A stretch of 64,000 nucleotides of DNA from Streptomyces lomondensis (GCF_014651035.1 NZ_BMWC01000001.1:1457581-1521580), one strand, 5' to 3'; counted from the first letter of the stretch, positions 47,270 to 56,557 are shown. Numbers and translations: made by a program. The notes: generated by a model from the letters alone, not told the origin.

Positions 47270-48451
47270 ATGGCTGAGGCTCAGACAATCCCGGTGGGCT
47301 CCACCACCGCCGGCCAGATCGCGGTGGCCGCAGAGTCGACCGTCGCCACGCGCATGAGCGCGCCCCCCTCCTTCGACGTCGCGGACTTCCCCGTTCCGCA
47401 CGGCCGTGAGGAGGAGTGGCGGTTCACCCCGCTGGAGCGCCTGCGCGGGCTGCACGACGGCACCGCCGTCGCCACCGGCGAGGGACTGAAGGTGGAGATC
47501 CAGGCCCCCGAGGGCGTCACCGTCGAGACCGTCGGCCGTGACGACGCCCGGCTCGGCAAGGCGGGCACCCCGGCGGACCGGATCGCCGCGCAGGCGTACT
47601 CGGCGTTCGAGAAGGCCGGCGTGGTCACCGTCCCCAAGGAGACGGTCCTCACCGAGCCGATCCGGATCGCCGTGCACGGCGAGGGCGGGACCGCCTACGC
47701 CCACCAGGTGATCGAGCTGGGCGCCTTCGCCGAGGCCGTCGTCGTCATCGACCACACCGGTGACGCGGTGCTCGCAGCCAACGTCGACTACCTCCTGGGC
47801 GACGGCGCCAAGCTGACGGTCGTCTCCGTCCAGGACTGGGACGACAAGGCCGTGCACGTGGCCCAGCACAACGCCCTCGTCGGCCGGGACGCCTCGTTCA
47901 AGTCGGTCGTGGTCACCTTCGGCGGCGACCTCGTGCGGCTGCACCCGCGTGTGTCCTACGCCGGCACCGGCGGTGAGGCCGAGCTGCTCGGGCTCTACTT
48001 CACCGACAAGGGCCAGCACCAGGAGCACCGCCTCCTGGTCGACCACAACACCCCGCACTGCAAGTCGAACGTCGTCTACAAGGGCGCGCTCCAAGGCGAC
48101 GACGCGCACGCCGTGTGGATCGGCGACGTGCTGATCGAGGCCAAGGCCGAGGGCACCGACACCTACGAGATGAACCGCAACCTCGTCCTCACGGACGGTG
48201 CGCGGGTCGACTCGGTGCCGAACCTGGAGATCGAGACCGGCGAGATCGTCGGCGCCGGTCACGCCTCCGCCACCGGCCGCTTCGACGACGAGCAGCTCTT
48301 CTACCTGATGGCCCGCGGCATCCCGGCCGACGAGGCCCGCCGACTGGTGGTCCGCGGCTTCTTCGCCGAACTCGTCCAGCAGATCGGTGTCGACGACATC
48401 GAGCAGCGCCTTCTCGTGAAGATCGACGAGGAGCTGGAGGCGTCGGTCTGA
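47270..48451 (+). CDS. sufD: Fe-S cluster assembly protein SufD
   Basis: A 393-aa SufD, partner of SufB in the SufBCD scaffold. N-terminal 'EEEWRFTPLERLRGL', the central beta-helix with 'YTDKGQHQEHR'-type sequence (here YFTDKGQHQEHRLLVDHNTP) and C-terminal 'SATGRFDDEQLFYLMARGIP' are typical. It starts 54 bp after sufB and its stop overlaps the Rieske gene by one base (TGATG). Confidence 0.96.
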   Translation: MAEAQTIPVGSTTAGQIAVAAESTVATRMSAPPSFDVADFPVPHGREEEWRFTPLERLRGLHDGTAVATGEGLKVEIQAPEGVTVETVGRDDARLGKAGTPADRIAAQAYSAFEKAGVVTVPKETVLTEPIRIAVHGEGGTAYAHQVIELGAFAEAVVVIDHTGDAVLAANVDYLLGDGAKLTVVSVQDWDDKAVHVAQHNALVGRDASFKSVVVTFGGDLVRLHPRVSYAGTGGEAELLGLYFTDKGQHQEHRLLVDHNTPHCKSNVVYKGALQGDDAHAVWIGDVLIEAKAEGTDTYEMNRNLVLTDGARVDSVPNLEIETGEIVGAGHASATGRFDDEQLFYLMARGIPADEARRLVVRGFFAELVQQIGVDDIEQRLLVKIDEELEASV

Positions 48452-48771
48452 TGACGGCCTTCGTACGCGCCTGCGGACTCGGCGAGCTGGAGGAGGACAC
48501 CCCGAAGCGGGTGGAACTCGACGGCACGCCCGTGTCCATCGTGCAGACCGAGGGCGAGGTGTTCGCGATCCACGACATCTGCTCGCACGCGAACGTCTCC
48601 CTGTCGGAGGGCGAGGTCGACGACTGCCACATCGAGTGCTGGCTGCACGGCTCGCGCTTCGACCTCCGCTCCGGCAAGCCCGACGCCCTTCCCGCGACGC
48701 GCCCCGTCCCCGTATACCCCGTAAAGATCGAAGGGGACGACGTGCTCGTCTCCCTCACCCAGGAGTCCTGA
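48451..48771 (+). CDS. Rieske [2Fe-2S] ferredoxin in the suf operon
   Basis: A 106-aa small Rieske protein of the non-heme oxygenase ferredoxin type. The motif is C-x-H ('HDICSHANVSLSEG') and C-x2-H ('IECWLHGSRFDL'), ligating one 2Fe-2S. Its place between sufD and sufC is conserved in actinobacteria, suggesting a redox role in cluster assembly rather than in aromatic degradation. ATG 48451 overlaps the sufD stop; the longer in-frame reading lies inside sufD. Confidence 0.93.
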   Translation: MTAFVRACGLGELEEDTPKRVELDGTPVSIVQTEGEVFAIHDICSHANVSLSEGEVDDCHIECWLHGSRFDLRSGKPDALPATRPVPVYPVKIEGDDVLVSLTQES

Positions 48772-48778
48772 GGCACCC

Positions 48779-49539
<761 letters not shown>

Positions 49540-49543
<4 letters not shown>

Positions 49544-50796
49544 CACAGCTGCCGGGCCTCCTCGACACCGAGGCGCTCCGCAAGGACTTCCCCATCCTGG
49601 ACCGGCAGGTCCACGACGGCCGGAAGCTCGTGTACCTGGACAACGCGGCGACCAGCCAGAAGCCGCGCCAGGTGCTGGACGCACTCAGTGAGTACTACGA
49701 GCGCTACAACGCCAACGTCCACCGCGGTGTGCATGTGCTCGCCGAGGAGGCCACGGCGCTGTACGAGGGCGCGCGCGACAAGGTCGCGGATTTCATCAAC
49801 GCGCCCTCGCGCGACGAGGTGATCTTCACCAAGAACGCCTCCGAGTCGCTCAACCTCGTGGCGAACATGCTGGGCTGGGCCGACGAGCCCTACCGCGTGG
49901 ACTCCGAGACCGAGATCGTCATCACGGAGATGGAGCACCACTCCAACATCGTGCCGTGGCAGCTGCTCGCGCAGCGCACGGGCGCGAAGCTGAAGTGGTT
50001 CGGCCTCACCGACGACGGCCGCCTGGACCTGTCGAACATGGACGAGGTCATCACCGAGAAGACGAAGATCGTCTCCTTCGTGCTGGTCTCCAACATCCTC
50101 GGCACCCAGAACCCGGTCGAGGCGATCGTGCGCCGCGCCCAGGAGGTCGGTGCGCTGGTCTGCATCGACGCCTCGCAGGCCGCGCCGCACATGCCGCTGG
50201 ACGTGCAGGCCCTCCAGGCCGACTTCGTGGCCTTCACCGGCCACAAGATGTGCGGCCCGACCGGCATCGGCGTCCTCTGGGGCCGCCAGGAGCTGCTGGA
50301 GGACCTGCCTCCGTTCCTCGGCGGCGGCGAGATGATCGAGACCGTGTCGATGCACTCGTCGACGTACGCCCCCGCCCCGCACAAGTTCGAGGCGGGCACC
50401 CCGCCGGTCGCCCAGGCGGTCGGTCTCGGCGCGGCGATCGACTACCTCAACTCGATCGGCATGGACAAGATCCTCGCCCACGAGCACGCGCTCACCGAGT
50501 ACGCGGTGAAGCGGCTGCTGGAGGTCCCCGACCTGCGCATCATCGGCCCGACCACGGCCGAGGAGCGCGGCGCGGCGATCTCCTTCACCCTCGGCGACAT
50601 CCACCCGCACGACGTGGGCCAGGTCCTCGACGAGCAGGGCATCGCGGTCCGGGTCGGCCACCACTGCGCCCGGCCGGTCTGCCTGCGCTACGGAATTCCT
50701 GCGACCACGCGAGCGTCGTTCTATCTGTACTCCACGCCGGCTGAGATCGACGCACTGGTCGACGGCCTGGAGCACGTACGGAACTTCTTCGGCTGA
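49540..50796 (+). CDS. sufS: Cysteine desulfurase SufS
   Basis: A 418-aa PLP-dependent group II desulfurase supplying persulfide sulfur from cysteine. 'YLDNAATSQKPRQVLDAL' near residue 30, PLP Lys in 'FVAFTGHKMCGPTGIGVLWG', and the persulfide Cys in VGHHCARPVCLRYG. GTG at 49540 within the sufC overlap. It works with SufU. Confidence 0.97.
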
Positions 50797-50812
50797 GAGG
50801 CGTGCGGAAACC

Positions 50813-51283
50813 GTGAAGCTGGATTCGATGTACCAGGAAGTCATCCTGGACCACTACAAGCACCCGCACGGCCGGGGCTTGCGGGATGGCGACGCCGAGG
50901 TGCACCACGTCAACCCGACGTGCGGTGACGAGATCACGCTGCGCGTGAAGTACGACGGCACAAGGATCGAGGACGTCTCGTACGAGGGCCAGGGCTGCTC
51001 GATCAGCCAGGCGAGCGCGTCCGTGCTGAACGACCTGCTCGTCGGCAAGGACCTCTCCGACGCGCGGAAGATCCAGGAGACCTTCCTGGAGCTGATGCAG
51101 TCCAAGGGGAAGATCGAGCCCGACGACGCGATGGAGGACATCCTGGAGGACGCGGTCGCGTTCGCCGGGGTGTCCAAGTACCCGGCCCGGGTCAAGTGCG
51201 CCCTGCTGAGCTGGATGGCCTGGAAGGACGCGACGGCCCAGGCGCTGGGCGGAGCCGACGCCGAGAAGGAGACGACGGCATGA
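50813..51283 (+). CDS. sufU: SufU sulfur-transfer protein
   Basis: A 156-aa IscU-like SufU, a zinc-bearing sulfur acceptor for SufS in Gram-positives. Ligands include C37 (NPTCGDEI), Cys in 'YEGQGCSISQASASV' and in RVKCALLSWMAW. The 18-residue insert around 'SKGKIEPDDAMEDIL' distinguishes SufU from IscU. GTG 50813 with weak GAGAGG upstream. It overlaps the SufT-like gene (ATGA). Confidence 0.96.
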   Translation: MKLDSMYQEVILDHYKHPHGRGLRDGDAEVHHVNPTCGDEITLRVKYDGTRIEDVSYEGQGCSISQASASVLNDLLVGKDLSDARKIQETFLELMQSKGKIEPDDAMEDILEDAVAFAGVSKYPARVKCALLSWMAWKDATAQALGGADAEKETTA

Positions 51284-51612
51284 GCGAGACCGTGGAGATG
51301 AAGCCGGCTTCGGAGGAGGAACTCCGCGAGGCCCTGATGGACGTCGTCGACCCCGAGCTGGGCATCGACGTCGTCAACCTGGGCCTGATCTACGGCATCC
51401 ACGTCGACGACGCGAACATCGCGACCGTCGACATGACCCTGACGTCGGCGGCCTGCCCGCTGACGGACGTCATCGAGGACCAGGCCAAGTCCGCCACGGA
51501 CGGCCTGGTGAACGAGCTGCGCATCAACTGGGTCTGGATGCCGCCGTGGGGCCCCGACAAGATCACGGACGATGGCCGGGAGCAGCTTCGCGCGCTCGGG
51601 TTCAACGTCTGA
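51280..51612 (+). CDS. MIP18/SufT-like protein (DUF59)
   Basis: A 110-aa DUF59 protein of the SufT/PaaD type, a maturation or trafficking factor for Fe-S proteins. 'LMDVVDPELGIDVVNLGLIY', 'TLTSAACPLTDVIEDQ' with the reactive Cys, and 'VNELRINWVWMPPWGPDKI' are conserved. ATG 51280 in the ATGA overlap; a longer reading lies in sufU. Last gene of the suf operon, followed by a terminator. Confidence 0.93.
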   Translation: MSETVEMKPASEEELREALMDVVDPELGIDVVNLGLIYGIHVDDANIATVDMTLTSAACPLTDVIEDQAKSATDGLVNELRINWVWMPPWGPDKITDDGREQLRALGFNV

Positions 51613-51628
51613 TCCACCGGCTGACGTG

Positions 51629-51654
51629 GGGCGGCACCTTCCGGGGTGCCGCCC
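51629..51654 (+). terminator. Terminator of the suf operon
   Basis: A 10-bp GC-rich stem (51629-51638 with 51645-51654), 6-nt loop, followed by TT, 16 nt after the last suf stop. It can also serve the convergent AbfB-domain gene. Confidence 0.82.
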
Positions 51655-51664
51655 TTACGCATGC

Positions 51665-52498
51665 TCAGGCCAGCCCGGCGACCATCTGGAACGACGCGTC
51701 CGAGTGGTACCGGTGGCTGTTCTCGTAGGGGTCCAGGCGGATCTGGAAGTCGCGGTGGCGCAGGAAGCGGCCCGGGTAGTTGACCGACTCCAGGCTGAGC
51801 GTGCCCGACGGGGACCAGTAGTGGGGGCAGAACGTGGCGTCCTTGCGGAAGAGGGAGGAGCCGTCGTTCGTGTTCGCGACCAGGACGAAGCTGCGGTGGC
51901 GGAGGTAGCGGCCGTCCGCCGTCCTGAAGGAGTAGCAGGAGGGATCGGCGAGACCGGCGACGCGCCGGAAGGTGGCGTCCTCCCGCTGCTCGGGTCCGGA
52001 GCCGATCTGGTCCAGGCGGACGTAGCCGTCGCGCACGCGCCAGTGGCGGTCGGGGTAGTTGACCGAGCGTATGGAGGTGCCGTCGGAGGCCGGCGGCTTC
52101 GAGGGCTTCGACGGCTTCTCGGACGCCGGCGGCTTGGGTGCCTTCTCCTGCGGCTTCGGCGTGGGGGCGGCGCTGGTGGGCGCGCTCGTGGTGGGGGTGG
52201 GGGACGGGCGGCCGCGGTCCGCGTCCGGGGTGGGGGAGCCGCTCTTGGAGGGCGTCGCGAAGGAGATCAGGCCGCCCGGGGCCGAGCTGCCGAGCGTGGT
52301 CGGCTCCGCCGCCTGGGGGGCCGGCTCGCCCGACTCGTTCTCCAACACGGTGATGGCCGTGACGCACGCGCTGACCGTGGCCAGGGCGAGGGCGCCCGCC
52401 AGCCAGAGCCGACGCGTTCCCGGTGCCCGGGTGGTGTCCGGGGCCCAGCCGCTCTCCCAGGGGCGGTCCTGCGGCGGCCGGGACTTCTCTTCTGACAT
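51665..52498 (-). CDS. Membrane-anchored AbfB-domain protein
   Basis: A 277-aa protein. About 30 cytoplasmic residues precede a membrane helix ('RRLWLAGALALATVSACVTA'), which also holds a lipobox-like VSAC. A Pro/Ser/Lys linker (about 58-135, 'KPPASEKPSKPSKPPASDG') follows. The C-terminal half is an AbfB/CBM42 beta-trefoil: 'SIRSVNYPDRHWRVRDGYVR', 'GRYLRHRSFVLVANTNDGSS', 'SVNYPGRFLRHRDFQIRLDP'. AbfB domains bind arabinofuranose side chains. No catalytic domain is present, so it is probably a surface binding protein. ATG 52498 with GGAGGAA fixes the start; a longer reading has none. Confidence 0.87.
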   Translation of the reverse strand: MSEEKSRPPQDRPWESGWAPDTTRAPGTRRLWLAGALALATVSACVTAITVLENESGEPAPQAAEPTTLGSSAPGGLISFATPSKSGSPTPDADRGRPSPTPTTSAPTSAAPTPKPQEKAPKPPASEKPSKPSKPPASDGTSIRSVNYPDRHWRVRDGYVRLDQIGSGPEQREDATFRRVAGLADPSCYSFRTADGRYLRHRSFVLVANTNDGSSLFRKDATFCPHYWSPSGTLSLESVNYPGRFLRHRDFQIRLDPYENSHRYHSDASFQMVAGLA

Positions 52499-52640
52499 GC
52501 GCTGTTCCTCCGGCGGGGCACCCTTGACGGCGGCGCAGTTGTGGGGGCCCGGTGTGTGATCGGTGGCCACCGTAGTGGACCTGCGGGACTCCTGGGGCGC
52601 GTTTGGTGAGAGCGATTTCTCTCCGATATCCACGACCCCG

Positions 52641-52682
52641 TTGCGTACGGTCGTACACATGTTGCGTACGCTTGTACACATG
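52641..52682. promoter_or_regulatory. Tandem TetR-type operators abutting the SMR start codon
   Basis: Two adjacent 21-bp direct repeats (52641-52661 and 52662-52682) match at 19 of 21 positions. Each is itself a dyad of the form TGCGTACG-N2-NGTACACA. The second ends on the ATG of the SMR gene. A TACGCT at 52667-52672 could be the -10, giving a leaderless mRNA. The TetR encoded as second gene is the obvious ligand. Confidence 0.75.
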
Positions 52683-53000
52683 GGTTATCTGCTGCTGGCC
52701 GGCGCCATAGCCGCCGAAGTGGGCGCGACCACCGCCATGAAGTACAGCGACGGCTTCAGCAGGCTCGGGCCCTCGCTGCTCACGCTCCTCGGCTACCTCG
52801 TCTCCTTCGGGCTGCTCGCGCAGACGCTGAAGACCGTCTCGGTCGGCACGGCCTACGCCATCTGGGCCGGGGCCGGCACCGCGGCCATCGCCACGATCGG
52901 GATCGTCTTCCTGGGCGAGGGCATGACCGTCGCCAAGGCCGCCGGGATCGCGCTGATCATCGCCGGGGTCGTGGTGCTGAACCTGGGAGGTGCCCACTGA
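52680..53000 (+). CDS. SMR-family multidrug efflux protein (EmrE-like)
   Basis: A 106-aa four-helix small multidrug resistance protein. The essential Glu is E13 in 'LLAGAIAAEVGATTAMKYSD'; helix 3 has 'GTAYAIWAGAGTAAIATIGI', the SMR signature. It exports lipophilic cations by proton antiport as a dimer; quaternary ammonium-type substrates are likely. ATG 52680 has no ribosome site and abuts the operator, so leaderless translation is inferred. Its stop overlaps tetR (TGATG). Confidence 0.93.
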   Translation: MGYLLLAGAIAAEVGATTAMKYSDGFSRLGPSLLTLLGYLVSFGLLAQTLKTVSVGTAYAIWAGAGTAAIATIGIVFLGEGMTVAKAAGIALIIAGVVVLNLGGAH

Positions 53001-53548
53001 TGCCCCGGCGCCACGACCCCGAGCGGCGGCAGCGGATCATCGACGCGGCGATCCGGGTCGTCGGCACCAAGGGCATCGCGGGGCTGAGCCACCGCACCGC
53101 CGCCGCCGAGGCCGACGTGCCGCTCGGTTCCACGACGTACCACTTCGAGACCCTCGACGAGCTGCTGGTCGCGGCGCTGCGGCAGGCCAACGAGGGCTTC
53201 GCCAAGGTCGTCGCCGGGCGCGGCGGCCTGGAGGACCCCCGGACCGACCTGGCGGCCGAGCTCGCCGGGTGGATGGGGGAGTGGCTCGCGGGCGACCGTA
53301 CGGGCGTGGAGCTGGAGTACGAGCTGTACCTGGCCGCCCTGCGCCGGCCCGCCCTGCGCCCCGTCGCCGCCGAGTGGGCCGCGGGAGTCGCCGAGCTGCT
53401 CTGCCGGCGTACGGATCCCGTCACCGCGCGGGCCCTGGTGGCGATCATCGACGGCATCTGCCTCCAGGTGCTGCTGACGGGGGTGCCGTACGACGAGGCG
53501 TACGCGCGGGAGGTGCTGGGGCGGGTCCTCGCCGGGGCCCGCGGGTGA
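53000..53548 (+). CDS. TetR-family repressor of the SMR pump
   Basis: A 182-aa TetR regulator. N-terminal HTH 'IIDAAIRVVGTKGIAGLSHR' continues with 'TAAAEADVPLGSTTYHFETL'. The C-terminal ligand domain is short and Ala/Leu-rich with 'DGICLQVLLTGVPYDEAY'. Translationally coupled to the SMR gene, so it is co-induced with the pump by its substrates, using the tandem operators upstream. Confidence 0.93.
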   Translation: MPRRHDPERRQRIIDAAIRVVGTKGIAGLSHRTAAAEADVPLGSTTYHFETLDELLVAALRQANEGFAKVVAGRGGLEDPRTDLAAELAGWMGEWLAGDRTGVELEYELYLAALRRPALRPVAAEWAAGVAELLCRRTDPVTARALVAIIDGICLQVLLTGVPYDEAYAREVLGRVLAGARG

Positions 53549-53668
53549 GGCCGGCGGCGGGGTGTCCGTGCTGCTGAGAGGCTCCTCCGCGGGGCGGATA
53601 CCGCCCGTCCCGTGAGACGCCCCCGCACCGGTTCGCATCGACCGCCGTCCGCCGGTTAGGTTGCCCTC

Positions 53669-54658
53669 ATGACCGACACGACTGCTCCTCGCACCACCGG
53701 CGCCGTGGCCGCCGGCCTCGCCACGATCGCCGCCGACGGCACCGTCCTCGACACCTGGTTCCCCGCGCCCGAGCTCGTCGACGAGCCCGGCCCGTCCGGC
53801 ACCGAGCGGCTGACCGCCGAGCGTGCCGCGGAGCTGCTCGGCGGCGGCGCGACCGCGGCGATCGGCCCGGACGCCCGCCGGGGCGTCGAAGTGGTCGCGG
53901 TCCGCACGGTCATCGCCTCGCTCGACGAGAAGCCGATCGACGCGCACGACACCTACCTGCGCCTGCACCTGCTCTCCCACCGCCTGGTCAAGCCGCACGG
54001 CCAGAGCCTGGACGGCATCTTCGGCTTCCTCGCCAACGTCGCCTGGACCTCGCTCGGCCCGGTCGCCGTCGACGACCTGGAGAAGGTCCGGCTCAACGCC
54101 CGCGCCGAGGGCCTGCACCTCCAGGTGACCTCCGTCGACAAGTTCCCGCGCATGACCGACTACGTGGCCCCCAAGGGCGTCCGGATCGCCGACGCCGACC
54201 GGGTCCGCCTCGGCGCCCACCTCGCCGAGGGCACCACCGTCATGCACGAGGGCTTCGTCAACTTCAACGCCGGCACGCTCGGCACGTCGATGGTCGAGGG
54301 CCGTATCTCCGCCGGTGTCGTGGTCGGCGACGGCTCGGACATCGGCGGCGGCGCCTCGACGATGGGCACCCTGTCCGGCGGCGGCAACGTCATCATCTCC
54401 ATCGGCGAGCGCTGCCTGATCGGCGCCGAGGCGGGCGTCGGCATCGCCCTCGGCGACGAGTGCGTCGTCGAGGCCGGCCTCTATGTCACCGCCGGCACCC
54501 GCATCACGATGCCCGACGGCCAGATCGTCAAGGCCCGCGAGCTGTCCGGCGCCTCCAACATCCTCTTCCGCCGCAACTCGGTCACCGGAACGGTGGAGGC
54601 GCGGCCGAACAACGCGGTGTGGGGCGGGTTGAACGAGATCCTGCACAGCCACAACTGA
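53669..54658 (+). CDS. dapD: Tetrahydrodipicolinate N-succinyltransferase
   Basis: A 329-aa DapD of the actinobacterial type, which succinylates tetrahydrodipicolinate in the lysine/diaminopimelate pathway. The C-terminal left-handed beta-helix has hexapeptide repeats ('[20 protein letters not shown]', '[20 protein letters not shown]'). N-terminal '[20 protein letters not shown]' and '[20 protein letters not shown]' with the catalytic Glu region are present. ATG 53669. Core gene; the accessory element begins soon after it. Confidence 0.95.
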   Translation: MTDTTAPRTTGAVAAGLATIAADGTVLDTWFPAPELVDEPGPSGTERLTAERAAELLGGGATAAIGPDARRGVEVVAVRTVIASLDEKPIDAHDTYLRLHLLSHRLVKPHGQSLDGIFGFLANVAWTSLGPVAVDDLEKVRLNARAEGLHLQVTSVDKFPRMTDYVAPKGVRIADADRVRLGAHLAEGTTVMHEGFVNFNAGTLGTSMVEGRISAGVVVGDGSDIGGGASTMGTLSGGGNVIISIGERCLIGAEAGVGIALGDECVVEAGLYVTAGTRITMPDGQIVKARELSGASNILFRRNSVTGTVEARPNNAVWGGLNEILHSHN

Positions 54659-54663
54659 TCACG

Positions 54664-54686
54664 GGCGGCCGTGACCTGCGGCCGCC
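54664..54686 (+). terminator. First terminator after dapD
   Basis: An 8-bp perfect stem (54664-54671 with 54679-54686) and 7-nt loop, followed by TTAT, 5 nt after the dapD stop. Confidence 0.7.
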
Positions 54687-54748
54687 TTATCGATCAACGT
54701 CCTGACCTGCTGCTGAGCTGTCGGCAGTTGTCGACGTTGGTCATCGTT

Positions 54749-54790
54749 GAGCGCCCTTCCACGGCCCGAGGACGGCCCGGGAGGGCGCTC
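54749..54790. terminator. Second hairpin after dapD
   Basis: A 12-bp stem with one G-U (54749-54760 with 54779-54790) and an 18-nt loop. It lies between dapD and the convergent AT-richer gene and can act for both. Between the two hairpins is an imperfect 10-bp inverted repeat (54692-54701 with 54733-54742). Confidence 0.65.
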
Positions 54791-54828
54791 GTGCATGAGC
54801 CCTGACTTCTGTTGCCCGCCTGCCTGGT

Positions 54829-56244
54829 CTACTTGCTTCTAGCTTGCGCGCTCAGAATGACCTCGAATGCCAGGAACCGAACGAGCTCAATGTCCGGCCA
54901 CAGAGCTTCCGCCTCTTCACTTTGCGGTAGCAGTGCCGGAACACTCTCAAATTTTGGATCATCCTTGGCGTGCACAATTCGGTTTCGGATTCTGTAAACC
55001 CGGTCTGCAACTTGGTGCGGTAGCGGCTTTGTTCGATTTTCGGTATTTATGCTTTCGATAATGCCGTGGATTGGCCCGTTCTTCGTGAAGTGCTTCCCCC
55101 AGTCGCTTTCAGTGAAGAAGTCGACAAGACTCCCTCCCCGAACGAACTCTTCCAGGAGAGTCCTCAGTTGCATCGATTCTGACACTGCCGCCGCATTTTC
55201 GCCGACCGTGAGAAGTCGCATCAGGTACTTGTCGTCGCGGCGATCGAAGCGCGGGTCTGAAAGCTCCAGTTCTAGTTTTCGGATTGCGCTCCGACGTGTC
55301 GCAAGTGGGAAGAAATTTTCTAGTACTTGATAGTAGGAGAGGAATGACAAGGGTGGGTTGCCGGATGCACTCCCTGCAAATCCGAAGAGAACGGAAACTT
55401 CTGGGTCGATTTTCGTTTGAGGGAAGCGTACGACCCTGTTGGGGCGAGCGCGCCGAAAGGGGCGGCGATCAGATTTAGAGGGCCAACGAGCGACACGAGC
55501 CTTGATATTGTTTCGTACGTCAAGTTCGTAGATGAGAGAGTTAATGATTGGTTCGGCTTCGTCTTCGATCTCAGGCACGGTCATCTCTCGACCGAACTCG
55601 ATCTTCAGGCTTGCGAGGTATCTCGGGCGAACTGTAAAACCTTCATTGGCGAGAACGTGACAGACTGGAGATGGGCTGGAAAGCTCCATGCAGCAGCGTT
55701 CGTCGACAAGGTGCAGCCTAAACTGCTCAATATTGCCTCCGACGCGCGGGAGTGCGAGGGTGGGGAAGGCGCGCTGATTGCTTTCGCTATGCTTGCGGCA
55801 AGTGTCAAAATCGTCAGCGACGAGCCTAGTGAATGACCGCACGAGCTGATCCCGAATCATGAATTGCGTGTTCGGGCGTAGTAGAACCTCGATGTAACCT
55901 TGGTCTTCGAGTACAATACCGGCCCACCGTGTGGAGACGCGTGGCTTGTGATTCAGCTGCTCAAGTAGCTCTGCGGCTCGGTCGCGGGGCAGGTGTGTTT
56001 CATCGGAAGTGCTGCCATCCCACTTCGGGTTCGGCTGAAAGATGAGACGAGAATTTTGAATCTGCTTGAAGTCGATTTCGTAACTGGCGAGCTTTCGAAT
56101 TAGATTCTTTTCTAGATCTGTGGGTGCGCCAGGGTCGGGCCGTACACTTCCGCTTTCTTCTTCGCTGGTTTCTTCTGAGACTTCTTCTTCGACGTCCGGC
56201 CAATCGCCCTCGGCCCTCTCGTTGGCCGCGTCCTGACCCGTCAT
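54829..56244 (-). CDS. HEPN-motif protein, AT-richer and probably acquired
   Basis: A 471-aa protein of unknown function. Residues 12-35 are very acidic ('VEEEVSEETSEEESGS'). The middle has no known motif but a well-structured region 'FGFAGSASGNPPLSFLSYYQ' then VLENFFP. Near the C-terminus 'RVYRIRNRIVHAKDDPKF' holds R420-N-x3-H425, the RxxxxH (R-N-x3-H) catalytic motif of HEPN ribonucleases. Base composition is clearly lower in GC, with many A/T third positions, unlike all its neighbours. ATG 56244 with GGGGG upstream. It lies between the core gene dapD and AICE genes, where defence cargo is common. RNase activity is inferred only. Confidence 0.6.
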   Translation of the reverse strand: MTGQDAANERAEGDWPDVEEEVSEETSEEESGSVRPDPGAPTDLEKNLIRKLASYEIDFKQIQNSRLIFQPNPKWDGSTSDETHLPRDRAAELLEQLNHKPRVSTRWAGIVLEDQGYIEVLLRPNTQFMIRDQLVRSFTRLVADDFDTCRKHSESNQRAFPTLALPRVGGNIEQFRLHLVDERCCMELSSPSPVCHVLANEGFTVRPRYLASLKIEFGREMTVPEIEDEAEPIINSLIYELDVRNNIKARVARWPSKSDRRPFRRARPNRVVRFPQTKIDPEVSVLFGFAGSASGNPPLSFLSYYQVLENFFPLATRRSAIRKLELELSDPRFDRRDDKYLMRLLTVGENAAAVSESMQLRTLLEEFVRGGSLVDFFTESDWGKHFTKNGPIHGIIESINTENRTKPLPHQVADRVYRIRNRIVHAKDDPKFESVPALLPQSEEAEALWPDIELVRFLAFEVILSAQARSK

Positions 56245-56325
56245 GTTTCCCCCACTCGTTCGTGCTTGTGTTGGTAGATCGTAGTGGCAACGACGGGTCG
56301 GCGGAGCGGCTTTGGGCTGGAGCTG

Positions 56326-56436
56326 CTTTGGGGCGAGTGATCATGGCCCCGTAAGCTTCCGGCGAGTCGGGCAGTCTGTGGACCTGCCCGTTAAAGCACG
56401 ACGTTGGGGCCATGATCTTAGAGGCTCGCCCCAAAG
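56326..56436. repeat. 111-bp nested inverted repeat
   Basis: Three dyads are stacked on one axis. Outer arms are 12 bp and perfect (56326-56337 with 56425-56436). Middle arms are 12 bp and perfect (56339-56350 with 56406-56417). The inner hairpin is 7 bp (56368-56374 with 56384-56390). The left arms are 1 bp apart and the right arms 7 bp apart. It lies in the 446-bp gene-free gap 56245-56690. It could be a cruciform origin, a structured RNA or a small TIR element; no function is shown. Confidence 0.85.
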
Positions 56437-56557
56437 TGGCTGCCTAAAGCCGTGGAGCCGACCGCCCCAGCCACAGAGGGTGTCTCCCGCTTCCTTGCCC
56501 GCAGTCGCCGAGCGCGCCGCCGGGCGCGGCCAGCCGGGGCGAAGACAGGAGGCAGGC

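Noticed and set aside
45281..48262. A 993-codon minus-strand frame across sufR-sufB-sufD
   Set aside because: It is antisense to well-supported suf genes and has the repetitive composition of a high-GC shadow frame.
54659..54828. A tRNA gene or 3' tRNA fragment as AICE attachment site
   Set aside because: I looked for a T-arm and acceptor pattern with CCA-proximal pairing and found none.
55417..55836. A 139-codon plus-strand frame inside the HEPN gene
   Set aside because: No ribosome site or recognisable domain. The opposite frame is longer and carries the HEPN motif.
56326..56436. The nested repeat as a plain rho-independent terminator
   Set aside because: The 55-nt loop between the middle arms and the asymmetric arm spacing are unlike the short GC-rich hairpins used elsewhere in the window.
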